Positions 1-8,815 of a stretch of DNA of 22,710 nucleotides are shown here, piece by piece. The stretch lies in the NCBI GenBank assembly GCA_964564475.1, contig CAZMBM010000022.1, positions 1-22,710 of the forward strand. Reading direction: 5' to 3'. This DNA is from CG1-02-35-72 sp964564475 (GTDB lineage Bacteria; Bacteroidota; Bacteroidia; Flavobacteriales; Flavobacteriaceae). A program made the position numbers and the translations under genes. The notes beneath the pieces were generated by a model. The model made no database searches. It worked only from the letters and a program-made list of their open reading frames with translations, and was not told the DNA's origin. Numbering within the stretch: position 1 is the stretch's first letter; each line of letters opens with the position of its first letter.

Positions 1-170
1 CTTTTTACTAATAAAATCAACCTAAAATACTAATAAACATAAGATTATAGATTAAAATAGGGACGACTATTTAGTTTATTTTCTGTTTTTTATTTAATAA
101 ACAACTGTTATTCTGTGTGTTAAAATTCTATTTAGATTGGTTCAAAAACTATATTTTAATTTACTAAACC

Positions 171-182
171 TGTAACGTTACA
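171..182. promoter_or_regulatory. 12-bp perfect palindrome, possible operator
   Basis: TGTAACGTTACA reads the same on both strands. Its half-sites TGTAA/TTACA are the same as those of the 16-bp dyad at 9343-9358 upstream of the cytochrome operon, but here the spacer is 2 nt instead of 6. It could be an operator for a gene left of the window. Chance occurrence is also plausible in AT-rich DNA. Confidence 0.25.
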
Positions 183-313
183 CAAGAGTAAGGTATGTGA
201 TTAATCATTTTTTCACCTAATTATCATCGGGACAACAAATTAAATTCTCTACAGTATTTCCTGTCCTAAAACATCGGTCCAAACGTTATAACAGAAGAGG
301 TGGTATTCACCAT

Positions 314-353
314 AAAAAAGGTGGAATAGGTAAATTACCTATTCCACCTTTTT
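314..353 (-). terminator. strong bidirectional hairpin terminator of the act operon
   Basis: The arms GGTGGAATAGG (320-330) and CCTATTCCACC (338-348) are perfect complements around a 7-nt centre that can itself partly pair. The stem is flanked by six A on the left and five T on the right, so it has a U-tract for either direction of transcription. It lies 44 nt beyond the actF stop codon and marks the end of that operon. Confidence 0.85.
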
Positions 354-396
354 ACTTATAACCTCTTTCAAGTCTTCGAATTCAAAATAATTATGT

Positions 397-1551
397 TTAA
401 TTCTCTATACTTTCACTTAAATACGGGTGGTTTTTAGGAATTACAGGTATTCTGCTAAGTGCTTTTGTAACGGTTAAAATAAATAGCCCTATATATCCGG
501 AAAAAACACCGATTTCGATTATTCCAATACCTAATTCACCTATTGTATCTGGCATTATTTGCAGGTATAAATCAACCCACATGCCTACTAATAATAATAC
601 ACAAATGCCCGCAATTACTTTTTTACTGTGTTTTGATTCAAGGGGCATTAACACAAAGAACGGAATGGTCCAGTTTAAAACAATATTCAGTATAAATAGT
701 ATTTTCCAAGATCCTTCTTGACGTGCAATATAATACACAACTTCTTCTTCGAGGTTTCCAAACCAAATCACTAAAAATTGAAAAAACCATAGATAGACCC
801 ACACTAGTGATAAGATGAATAAATATTTTGAAAAACTGTGTAGGTGGCTTTTACTAAGGCTTTTAAAATAACCAAGTCTGTTGAGTAAGAGCACCATTAA
901 TATAATCACTGCAACCCCATGATAAAAGGCCGATATGAAATTTTTTACGGCAAAAAGAGTACTATACCAAGCGATGTCTAAAGACATGATTACATCAAAT
1001 GTAAATAATGAAAAGCTTATCGCTAGTATGAAAATGTATATTTTAGAATATATTTCACTTTTTTTAAAATTAACCAAACCACCCTCTTGGTCTTCTTTTA
1101 GTGAAGTTCTTAAAAGCAACCGAGTCATAAATATCCACAATGCGAAATAAACGATTAACCTTATTACGAAAAATGGAATATTTAAATAGGCTTCTTTATG
1201 CTCCATAAGTTCTTTCAATTCTTCTGTATGGGGATGTGTCCATTCGTATAATGAGCCCATTCCAAACATTAAAAGTAGCATCAACAAAGCCCCTAACGGT
1301 AAGTAGGCACCTAATGCTATTGGTATCCTCTGAAACTGTGCAGACCAACCTGATTGCGTAATGTATTGAATGGCATAGAAAAATGTTGCCCCAACAGCAA
1401 TAGAAATAAAATAATAGTTACTCAATAATAAATTTGCTAATGTTTTTTCGGTGTTCGTAAAAAATCCAATAGTCACAGTTATAATCCCTAAAACTATAAA
1501 TCCAACAGATATAGTTTTTAATTTTTTCGAAATAGAATATTTGTCATTCAT
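397..1551 (-). CDS. actF: alternative complex III quinol-oxidising membrane subunit ActF
   Basis: This is a 384-residue integral membrane protein with about ten hydrophobic segments spread over its whole length and no cofactor-binding cysteines. In the ACIII family ActF is the second NrfD/PsrC-like subunit. It packs against ActC and completes the membrane arm that handles menaquinol. The identification rests on topology and on position as the last gene after actA-B-C-D-E. The start is 9 nt beyond the actE stop, which implies translational linkage. A strong terminator follows. In many Flavobacteria the cytochrome oxidase genes coxB and coxA come next, but here they do not. Confidence 0.88.
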   Translation of the reverse strand: MNDKYSISKKLKTISVGFIVLGIITVTIGFFTNTEKTLANLLLSNYYFISIAVGATFFYAIQYITQSGWSAQFQRIPIALGAYLPLGALLMLLLMFGMGSLYEWTHPHTEELKELMEHKEAYLNIPFFVIRLIVYFALWIFMTRLLLRTSLKEDQEGGLVNFKKSEIYSKIYIFILAISFSLFTFDVIMSLDIAWYSTLFAVKNFISAFYHGVAVIILMVLLLNRLGYFKSLSKSHLHSFSKYLFILSLVWVYLWFFQFLVIWFGNLEEEVVYYIARQEGSWKILFILNIVLNWTIPFFVLMPLESKHSKKVIAGICVLLLVGMWVDLYLQIMPDTIGELGIGIIEIGVFSGYIGLFILTVTKALSRIPVIPKNHPYLSESIEN

Positions 1552-1560
1552 CTCCGCTTC

Positions 1561-2148
1561 TTATTTTATCACTTCCTTTTTAGAAAGTTCGTTTTTAATA
1601 TATAATACAATTTTCCATTTATCTTGTGGTCTAATCATAGAACCAAAAGAGCCCATAATGTCAGATCCTACAGTTATAGTGTGAAAATACTCACCATCCG
1701 GTTTTTGTAACATCTCTTTTGTAACAAATGAAACAGGTTCGGAAATATACTTCCCACTGGTATATAAATTTCCATCTCCTTTGCCGGTTAACCCATGGCA
1801 GTTGGCACAGAAAATATCATATTCTATTTTACCTCGACTAATATTAGCTTTTGTAGCTTTAACTGGGTTTTTCAATTCTTTTCCTGCTAATTTTAATCCT
1901 TCTGAAGTTTTAGGATATTTATAAGGAATCATATTTCTAGGAACTGTTCCGTTAACCGGGTGTTGTGCTGTTTTCCCATCAGGAAATATTTTATTTGCCG
2001 AATATGTACCATAAGGTATAGAACTATCCATATCCGGAAAATATTGATAACCTCTTTGTGTCTTGTTGTAGTCACATGAAATTTGAACCGCCCCTAAAAG
2101 AACTACGGCACAATAAATAAAATAGGTTTTAAATTTATCAATTATCAT
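1561..2148 (-). CDS. actE: alternative complex III mono-haem cytochrome c lipoprotein ActE
   Basis: This 195-residue protein begins with a hydrophobic signal sequence that ends in a cysteine (C25) in a lipobox-like setting, so it is probably lipid-anchored on the periplasmic side. A single c-type haem site CANCH sits at residues 114-118, followed by the usual GxxGxGDG loop. Methionines in GSDIMGSFGSM (M165 or M171) can serve as the distal ligand. In ACIII, ActE is the mono-haem cytochrome that takes part in electron exit from the complex. It lies 25 nt after actD and 9 nt before actF, inside the act operon. Its length is normal for the family. Confidence 0.9.
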   Translation of the reverse strand: MIIDKFKTYFIYCAVVLLGAVQISCDYNKTQRGYQYFPDMDSSIPYGTYSANKIFPDGKTAQHPVNGTVPRNMIPYKYPKTSEGLKLAGKELKNPVKATKANISRGKIEYDIFCANCHGLTGKGDGNLYTSGKYISEPVSFVTKEMLQKPDGEYFHTITVGSDIMGSFGSMIRPQDKWKIVLYIKNELSKKEVIK

Positions 2149-2173
2149 AAAATTGTTTTTTTAGTTGTTTTAT

Positions 2174-2686
2174 CTATTTTTGGATAACTTCAACGGCGCC
2201 ATTTTTTTTCAATAATGCGTTAATATCATCTATGTCACCCAAAGTCATTTCCGGTTTTGCATCTATCAACACTACAAAAGCGTCATCTGTTATTCTACTA
2301 TCTATAACTGTTGGTATTTTACCAGGGTATAATCGTGATTTAACAAAAAATGTAATTACCGAAAGTAGTATTGCCGTAGCAATAGTTGTAACAAACGTAA
2401 TTATTATAATAGAAGGCCATGAGTGATATGGCTTTCCGTCGTAAATTAAAGGATAACTAATAACAGACGCCCAGTAAACAAAAATATAAGTTCCTACAAG
2501 GCCTATTGCCGCAAATAAAAATGTAGCAATTTGAAATTTCGTTTTGCGTTTCATTATTTCAAACACTTCGTGTATTGGATAGGGCGTAAATACTTCGGTG
2601 ATATTAATATTTTGCGCCTTCATTTTCTTTAGTGCAGAAATTAACAACTCTTCTTCTTTAAAAATTCCTATGATACTGGTTTTCAT
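2174..2686 (-). CDS. actD: alternative complex III subunit ActD (DUF3341)
   Basis: This 170-residue protein has a short cytoplasmic N-terminal domain, two adjacent transmembrane helices (about residues 54-77 and 91-113) and a C-terminal soluble domain. The sequence FTPYPIHE at about residues 34-41 is typical of the DUF3341 family. ActD is a structural membrane subunit of ACIII without redox cofactors. Its stop codon is 25 nt from actE, and its start lies 1 nt after the actC stop, so it is tightly coupled to actC. Together with order and length this makes the assignment safe. Confidence 0.9.
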   Translation of the reverse strand: MKTSIIGIFKEEELLISALKKMKAQNINITEVFTPYPIHEVFEIMKRKTKFQIATFLFAAIGLVGTYIFVYWASVISYPLIYDGKPYHSWPSIIIITFVTTIATAILLSVITFFVKSRLYPGKIPTVIDSRITDDAFVVLIDAKPEMTLGDIDDINALLKKNGAVEVIQK

Positions 2687-2687
2687 C

Positions 2688-4064
2688 TTAAGCTTCTTTT
2701 TTACTAATTGTTTTAACTTTGCTTTGCTTCAATACCCCTTTAATTTCGCTAATAGCTATCATTGGTATATACCTAAAAAACAACAATAAACACATAATAA
2801 AAAAGCCTATTGTTCCTATAAACAACCCTACCTCAACAATTGATGGAGTATATTCTGCCCAATTTGCCGGTAGCATATCTTTAGTTAGAGAGGTAACGAC
2901 AATAACATATCTTTCAAACCACATCCCTATGTTTATTGTTATAGAAATAAGGAAAACGATGAGCATGTTTTTTCTTATTTTTTTAAACCAGAAAAGTTGT
3001 GGTATAATAGCATTACTGACTAACATAATCCAAAAAGCGACAGTAAAATCTCCTGTAATCCTATTATGGAAAAAAGTAAACATCTCGTATTCGTTACCGG
3101 AGTACCAGCTAATAAATATTTCTGTTGTATATCCCACACCCATAATTAAACTCATAAATACTAGAATTTTACAAATGGCATTGATATGCGAATCTGTCAT
3201 ATAGTGTTCTAACTTATAAACTTTTCGCATAACTATTACTAAAGTTAATACCATAGAAAATCCTGATAAAATAGCCCCTACAACAAAATAGGGTGGAAAA
3301 ATTGTGGTGTGCCAACCTGGTTCTATTGACGATGCAAAATCCATTGCAACAATAGAATGGACAGATACAACCAACGCGGCCATTAATCCTCCTATTAACC
3401 AACTTAATGTCTCAAAACGCAACCAGTCTTTAGAAGACCCTACCCATCCAAAACTAAAGAAGCCGTAAATAGCTTTTTTAACTTTAGAGGTCGTTCTGTC
3501 TCTAATAGTGGCAAAATCGGGTATCATTCCAATATACCAAAACATTGCTGAAGCCATTAGATATGTTGGAATAGCCGCAACATCCCAAGTTAAAGCCGAA
3601 TTGAAATTAATCCACAATGGGCCTCTGGTATTTGGCGCTGGAAATACAAAAAAAGCAAGCCATGGTCTTCCCATATGAATAATGGGAAAAAGACCTGCAC
3701 ACATCACAGCAACTACCGTCATAGCTTCTGCGGCTCTGTTAATTGACGTTCGCCACTTTTGACCTAATACCAGTAAAAAGATTGAAAATGCCGTTCCGGC
3801 ATGTCCTATACCTATCCACCATACAAAATTAATGATACTATACCCCCAGTTAACGGTGTTATTTAAACCCCAACTTCCAAGGCCGTCATTAAACGTTACA
3901 TATAAAGCCCAACTACCTATGGCTAGAGCTATTAAACTCAAAACAAATGTTATACCCCACCAGTTCCCAGGTTTTGAATCTAAGGGCTTACAGATATCCT
4001 CTGTTACTTGGTGACACGTTTTATTGCCCTGAATGACGGGACCTCTTACATCTATATTATACAT
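2688..4064 (-). CDS. actC: alternative complex III NrfD-like membrane subunit ActC
   Basis: This 458-residue polytopic protein of the NrfD/PsrC family has about ten membrane segments. Family-typical stretches are visible: WGLNNTVNWGYSIINFVWW and GHAGTAFS near residues 65-95, AGLFPIIHMGRPWL near 122-135, PGWHTTIFPPYFVVGAI in the middle and NIGMWFERYVIVVTSL towards the C terminus. In ACIII ActC carries the menaquinol oxidation site and docks the iron-sulfur part of ActB on the periplasmic side. It starts 34 nt after the actB stop and is followed by actD after 1 nt. Confidence 0.93.
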   Translation of the reverse strand: MYNIDVRGPVIQGNKTCHQVTEDICKPLDSKPGNWWGITFVLSLIALAIGSWALYVTFNDGLGSWGLNNTVNWGYSIINFVWWIGIGHAGTAFSIFLLVLGQKWRTSINRAAEAMTVVAVMCAGLFPIIHMGRPWLAFFVFPAPNTRGPLWINFNSALTWDVAAIPTYLMASAMFWYIGMIPDFATIRDRTTSKVKKAIYGFFSFGWVGSSKDWLRFETLSWLIGGLMAALVVSVHSIVAMDFASSIEPGWHTTIFPPYFVVGAILSGFSMVLTLVIVMRKVYKLEHYMTDSHINAICKILVFMSLIMGVGYTTEIFISWYSGNEYEMFTFFHNRITGDFTVAFWIMLVSNAIIPQLFWFKKIRKNMLIVFLISITINIGMWFERYVIVVTSLTKDMLPANWAEYTPSIVEVGLFIGTIGFFIMCLLLFFRYIPMIAISEIKGVLKQSKVKTISKKEA

Positions 4065-4098
4065 TTTCTAAATTTTATTCCATTTAAATGGTTGATGA

Positions 4099-7000
4099 TT
4101 ATATTTTATTACTAGGTTTATTTCTAACTTTGGTAAGGTATCCAACAGAAGGTAAAACACTTAATTCCTCGAGAAGGTGATACGTACGTTCGTCTTTAAA
4201 TAGTTTAGAAACTTTACTGCTTTTATCATTTACATCTCCAAAAACAATGGCATCTGCCGGACAGGTTTGTGCACAAGCCGGAATAATATCGTCGTCTATT
4301 AACAAGCGGTTTTCTAATTTTGCCTTACCAATACCTTCTTGAATTCTTTGAACACACATCGAGCATTTTTCCACAACACCTCTTGTTCTAACAACGACAT
4401 CGGGATTAAGAACCATTCTACCCAAATCTGAATTCATGTTAAAATCAAATTTTGAACTTTCGGTATAGGCATACCAATTAAATCGTCTTACTTTATACGG
4501 ACAGTTATTCATACAATATCTTGTTCCTATACATCGGTTATAAGCAATATTGTTAAGACCATCCTTACTGTGAGTAGTGGCTGCAACCGGACAAACATTT
4601 TCGCAAGGAGCTTTGTCACAATGCTGACACATTACAGGCATATGTAACACTTCCGGCGTTTCAACAGAATCAGAATAATATCTATCAATGCGCATCCAGT
4701 GCATAATGCGTCTTCGACGCACTTCGTCTTTACCTACAACCGGTACATTATTTTCTGCTTGACAGGCAACTATACAGTTTCCGCAAGCGGTGCAAGCATT
4801 TAAATCAATAGATAATCCCCAATGATTTCCAATGTGTTTAAGTTCCGGATACAGAGAGGCTATTTTACCCTTATATTTTTCGTGCTTTTCATTGCCAGAG
4901 GAAGGTTTTTCGATATATTTTTCTAATACGGTTTCTCTAATAATATCTCTGCCTTCCATTGAATGGTGTGTCTGTGTGAGTGCAAACACAATTGAATCAT
5001 TTGTTTTCGCAAGTTTTACATCCGTTATATAGTTTTGTACATTTCCGTCAATATTTTCACTCAGATTGAAGACATTCTTGCCTACATTATTCCCTACTTT
5101 ACCTGCTTTTTTACGGCCAAATCCTATTGCTATTGACATTGTGCCTTTAGCTTGGCCTGGCTGTATTAGTACAGGAATATTAAGTTTTTTAGAGTTTGAC
5201 CTGATACTAACAATATCACCGTTTTTTAGACCTAATTTAGAAGTATCTATAACTGACATAGCGGCATAATTATCCCAACATACTTTAGAGATAGGATCCG
5301 GAAGCTCTTGTAACCATGGGTTGTTGCCGTGTTTACCATTTCCGATTGCAATACTTTCACTAAATTGAAGTTCAAAATTTCCTGAAATCGCTTTTTGGGA
5401 AGGGGCAAAGTTTGAAATCGCTTTCTTGAGGCTATTTGAATTAAATTTCAAACTTTTTTTACTTTTTGTAAAAGGTATTTCGAATATACCTTCTTGTAAG
5501 CTTTTAATCCAAAATTTTCCGAAATCAGGTGATTGTTTGATAAATTTTCTTTCCAGTGGAAATATATTTTTCTTCCAATATTCTTTAACATAATTGTGAT
5601 AATCAATATTGTTGCCTGTCCATTTTAGTAAACTCTCCTGCATAGCCCTTGTATCAAATAGTTTATTGATAGTAGGTTGTGCCAAACTGTAATTCCCCTT
5701 TTTAGGCTCGGCGTCATTCCATGATTCAAGAAAGTGATTGTCCGGACAAACGTAGTCAACCAAAGCAGCTGTTTCATCTAAGGTACTTGCAAATGATATT
5801 GATAATTTGAGGTTTTCTAATCCTTTTACAAATTGTGAGGCGTTGTAATAATCGTATACAGGATTGGCGTTATTGATTATTAAAGCATCTACCTTGCCTT
5901 TTACCATCTCATCTACTAAAATATCTATGTCAGCATCAATTCCTTGTTTTAAATTTAATGGGTTGTCAAGATCTATTGTTTGATTATAATTACCCAATAA
6001 ATTATTAATCGCATTGACTAATAATTGAATATTGACATTATTACTATTAGAAATGATAAGTGACTTTCCTTGGTTTTCTGTTAACTCTTTTACGATTCCA
6101 CTTATTTTTATAGGTGATTGTGATACTTGTAAAAGGGTTGAAATATTTTTTATCTGAGCTAGTTTATTGTAAATATTAGCTAGAATAATACCTTCATCCG
6201 AAGGTTTTATCGGGATTCTTTTATCGGCATTACTTCCCGTCAAAGATAGTCCGGTTTCTAACTGAATATGTCTTGACATTTTTTTTGTTTCGCTCAATTT
6301 CCTATTCTTGGAATAGCCCTTGGTGTATTCAATTGGTGACAGCCAGGTGCCTAAAAAATCTGCTCCAAAACTTATAATTAAATTGGCTTTATCAAATTTG
6401 TAATTAGGGATAACTTGTTTATTAAAACTTTGCTTATTAGCTAATAGTATGGCCGATGCCGATATACTGTCATAATACACAATCTCGGTATTAGGGTAAG
6501 CTCTTTTAAAATCGTTATAAACACTTTTAGTAGAGGGACTTATAGTGGTAGAAGTAAGAATAACAATTTTATTCTTACTCCCTTTAAACGATTTTAACAG
6601 CGTTTTTACCTTGTCATCAACTTTACTCCAAGAGGTATTAGAACCGTCGTTTAATGGACCTTTTAATCGTGCTTCGTCGTAAAGGCTCAATACTGAGGCT
6701 TGAATTCTTGCTGAGGTCCCTCCTTTTGTAACAGAAGATAGATTGTTACCTTCTATTTTAATTGGCCTGCCTTCTCTTGTTTTTACCAAAATACTACAGT
6801 AGTCACTTCCGTCAATGAGTGAAGAAGCGTAATAGTTGGCAATACCCGGCACAATTTCTTGAGGCTTTATTAAATAAGGAATGGCCTTTTTTACAGGTGA
6901 TTCACAACTTGCAGCCAAGCTTGCTGCCGTAATGCTAAATCCACAGAATTTTAAAAAGTCTCTTCGACTAGTGGGCTCTTTAAATGGGATATCATTTATA

Positions 7001-7101
7001 ATGCTTTCTACAGTGCCCTTATGAGTAATTTTTTTGTGTTTCCTTGAATGGGCAACATATTTTTCACCTTTCTCTTCTATACTTTTCCAGTACTTTTTCA
7101 T
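4099..7101 (-). CDS. actB: alternative complex III iron-sulfur/molybdopterin-like subunit ActB
   Basis: This is a 1000-residue fusion of a molybdopterin-oxidoreductase-like domain (roughly residues 90-720) and an NrfC-like ferredoxin domain (roughly 760-960). A twin-arginine motif SRRDFLK sits at residues 45-51, about 40 residues in, followed by a hydrophobic stretch and a lipobox-like LAASC (C66). The protein is therefore probably exported folded and anchored. Fifteen cysteines form four cluster motifs: C770/773/776/780, C825/828/833/837, C857/863/867 and C913/916 with C943/947. This fits three [4Fe-4S] and one [3Fe-4S] cluster. The known ACIII ActB has lost the molybdenum cofactor, so this is an electron-transfer subunit and not a separate molybdoenzyme. 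It follows actA by 39 nt. Confidence 0.93.
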   Translation of the reverse strand: MKKYWKSIEEKGEKYVAHSRKHKKITHKGTVESIINDIPFKEPTSRRDFLKFCGFSITAASLAASCESPVKKAIPYLIKPQEIVPGIANYYASSLIDGSDYCSILVKTREGRPIKIEGNNLSSVTKGGTSARIQASVLSLYDEARLKGPLNDGSNTSWSKVDDKVKTLLKSFKGSKNKIVILTSTTISPSTKSVYNDFKRAYPNTEIVYYDSISASAILLANKQSFNKQVIPNYKFDKANLIISFGADFLGTWLSPIEYTKGYSKNRKLSETKKMSRHIQLETGLSLTGSNADKRIPIKPSDEGIILANIYNKLAQIKNISTLLQVSQSPIKISGIVKELTENQGKSLIISNSNNVNIQLLVNAINNLLGNYNQTIDLDNPLNLKQGIDADIDILVDEMVKGKVDALIINNANPVYDYYNASQFVKGLENLKLSISFASTLDETAALVDYVCPDNHFLESWNDAEPKKGNYSLAQPTINKLFDTRAMQESLLKWTGNNIDYHNYVKEYWKKNIFPLERKFIKQSPDFGKFWIKSLQEGIFEIPFTKSKKSLKFNSNSLKKAISNFAPSQKAISGNFELQFSESIAIGNGKHGNNPWLQELPDPISKVCWDNYAAMSVIDTSKLGLKNGDIVSIRSNSKKLNIPVLIQPGQAKGTMSIAIGFGRKKAGKVGNNVGKNVFNLSENIDGNVQNYITDVKLAKTNDSIVFALTQTHHSMEGRDIIRETVLEKYIEKPSSGNEKHEKYKGKIASLYPELKHIGNHWGLSIDLNACTACGNCIVACQAENNVPVVGKDEVRRRRIMHWMRIDRYYSDSVETPEVLHMPVMCQHCDKAPCENVCPVAATTHSKDGLNNIAYNRCIGTRYCMNNCPYKVRRFNWYAYTESSKFDFNMNSDLGRMVLNPDVVVRTRGVVEKCSMCVQRIQEGIGKAKLENRLLIDDDIIPACAQTCPADAIVFGDVNDKSSKVSKLFKDERTYHLLEELSVLPSVGYLTKVRNKPSNKI

Positions 7102-7140
7102 TTATTTAATTATAACTTGTGATAAATTTAAATTCATTTG

Positions 7141-8721
7141 CTAATAATGGCATTTTTGACAATCATTTGCACCAATTTTATCAGCTGTCACTTTTTTGAT
7201 TTTGCCTAATTTCAATTCTAAATGCAACTCTTTAAAATTTGAATAAAATTTATTGTTTTTAAAATTTACTTCTGTTTTTTTATGACAATTTACACACCAC
7301 CCCATAGTAAGTGGCGCTTCTTGAATTGTGACATCCATGTTTTCAACATCCCCATGGCATGTTCTACAATCTTTTTTAGCTACACTTACGTGTTGTGCAT
7401 GGCTAAAAAACACATAGTCCGGAAGACTGTGAACTTTTACCCATTTAATGGGCTTCTTTTCTTTAAGTGCTCTTTTAATTTTATTAATCTCGAATTTACC
7501 ACTGTTCGTTCCTTTACTTACTTTTTTATGACAAATCATACAAACGTCTGCAGATGGTATTCCGGATACTTTGCTAAATTCAGGACTATTATGACAAAAA
7601 ACACATTTAATCTCGTTTTGCTTAACATGTATTTTGTGTGAAAACTTTATCGGCTGCAGGGGCGTATAGCCTTGACTTACGCCTACATTTGTAGCACTTG
7701 CCACAACTACGTCAGACACAAAAGCAAAAGTTATTATAATTACAACAACATTAATCCATCTACGCTTAACAATATGCGTAAATAATAAATCAAACAAAGC
7801 CACTGTCAAAATAATACTTACAATAATAAAAATTATAAGATTTTTATGACTCTTTTTATGTTCTTTAAGGCTTGTTTTTTCAACACTATTTATGTATGAC
7901 GCAAGGTAAAAAGCCTCATTATCTGTAAGTTTGTGTTCTTTAAAAACCTCTTTCATCTTGTTTGATATAGGGTTGAGTAAAATCCTTTTCAAATTAAAAT
8001 TGCCTCCTAAAGGATAGGTATTGGCAATATCAACAACAGAAGGATTCCAATTAAGTGTATCTATTTTATAGGTATTATGACAACTTACACAAGCCAACAG
8101 TTTATCGTTAAATGCTCTTTTGCCTTCAAATAATTCTTGACCTCTAAGAATATCCTCATCGGTCACTTTAACACGCAAGCTTTTTTTCTGATTTTCAAGA
8201 ATAATATCAATCTTCTTTTCAATATTTTGAAGTCTTTTATCATACTCTTCAACTTTTAAGGTGAGATCTTCAATTTTTCGTTTAGAGACGCCTCTTCCCT
8301 TGTCTTGTCCTCCTGTAGTTTTTTGTTTTTTAGCTTTAACAACAGCAGACTTTGGTTTAGGGTTCTTGTTTAAACTCTTGATATAATCAATTAATGTTTG
8401 GATTTTTGCCTCAGACAGCTTGGTATTTGGCATTTTGTTCTTATCAAACTTTTTCCAAATTTTTACAGCCTTAGGGTCTCCCGACTTAATCATAGCTTTT
8501 GAAGACTTAATAAATTTGAGTAACCAAGCATTGCTGTGTTTGTACTCTACTCCCATAAGGTCAGGTCCTTTCATATCCCCTTCTCCAATTGAATGGCAAT
8601 CGGCACAATACTCATCAAATAAATCTGCGGCGTCGCTTTGTGCATAGGCTTTTAAAAGACCCATACTTAAAAATACTGTAAGAAATAGAGTACTTTTTAA
8701 TAAAGATAACTTGTTTATCAT
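7141..8721 (-). CDS. actA: alternative complex III multihaem cytochrome ActA with extra N-terminal haem modules
   Basis: This 526-residue protein has a signal peptide (residues 1-27) and seven CXXCH motifs. The first module (CADCH 39-43, likely ligand M97) is a class I cytochrome domain. A Lys-rich linker and a predicted coiled coil (about 148-182) lead to a second mono-haem module (CVSCH 211-215, likely ligand M256). Two membrane segments (about 294-318 and 322-342) follow. The C-terminal part is the classical pentahaem ActA domain: CVFCH 373, CMICH 394, CRTCH 452, CVNCH 476 and CQKCH 521, the last one residue from the end. In ACIII this subunit wires electrons from the ActB clusters to the acceptor. 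Rhodothermus-type ActA has only the five C-terminal haems. From memory some Bacteroidetes have one extra module; the second one with the coiled coil I cannot place. Confidence 0.9.
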   Translation of the reverse strand: MINKLSLLKSTLFLTVFLSMGLLKAYAQSDAADLFDEYCADCHSIGEGDMKGPDLMGVEYKHSNAWLLKFIKSSKAMIKSGDPKAVKIWKKFDKNKMPNTKLSEAKIQTLIDYIKSLNKNPKPKSAVVKAKKQKTTGGQDKGRGVSKRKIEDLTLKVEEYDKRLQNIEKKIDIILENQKKSLRVKVTDEDILRGQELFEGKRAFNDKLLACVSCHNTYKIDTLNWNPSVVDIANTYPLGGNFNLKRILLNPISNKMKEVFKEHKLTDNEAFYLASYINSVEKTSLKEHKKSHKNLIIFIIVSIILTVALFDLLFTHIVKRRWINVVVIIITFAFVSDVVVASATNVGVSQGYTPLQPIKFSHKIHVKQNEIKCVFCHNSPEFSKVSGIPSADVCMICHKKVSKGTNSGKFEINKIKRALKEKKPIKWVKVHSLPDYVFFSHAQHVSVAKKDCRTCHGDVENMDVTIQEAPLTMGWCVNCHKKTEVNFKNNKFYSNFKELHLELKLGKIKKVTADKIGANDCQKCHY

Positions 8722-8788
8722 ATAGTTTACTTTTTATATACCGTTGTAGGTAATTATATTTTATCAAAAATCATCGGACGAGATATTT

Positions 8789-8806
8789 GATAATATTGAT
8801 ATTATC
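8789..8806. repeat. perfect 8-2-8 inverted repeat between cytochrome c gene and actA
   Basis: GATAATAT, two bases, ATATTATC. It lies 9 nt past the stop codon of the upstream cytochrome c gene, in the 94-nt gap before actA. The stem is AT-rich with a very tight loop and has no U-tract, so it is a poor terminator. It could be an operator for a second promoter, an mRNA processing element, or chance. Confidence 0.35.
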
Positions 8807-8815
8807 CTATAATAA

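Larger units (their letters stand above)
1..396. other. non-coding stretch left of the act operon
   Basis: No convincing coding sequence was found on either strand in this AT-rich stretch. It holds a 12-bp palindrome (171-182) and the hairpin terminator of the act operon (314-353). Around the terminator there is a second layer of complementarity. AAGAGGT at 295-301 can pair with ACCTCTT at 361-367, and GGTG at 299-302 can pair with CACC at 308-311. The left end runs off the window, so whatever gene this stretch serves on its left side is unknown. Confidence 0.6.

Noticed and set aside
935..1150. Plus-strand open frames opposite the act genes, porZ, mnmG and the coiled-coil gene
   Set aside because: They lie within well-supported genes on the other strand, show no family resemblance and have no promoter or leader of their own.
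4099..7101. A formate dehydrogenase or nitrate reductase with molybdenum cofactor
   Set aside because: The gene is a fusion of the molybdopterin-like and ferredoxin domains, followed by actC, D, E and F and preceded by the multihaem ActA. This is the ACIII ActB arrangement, in which the cofactor is absent.
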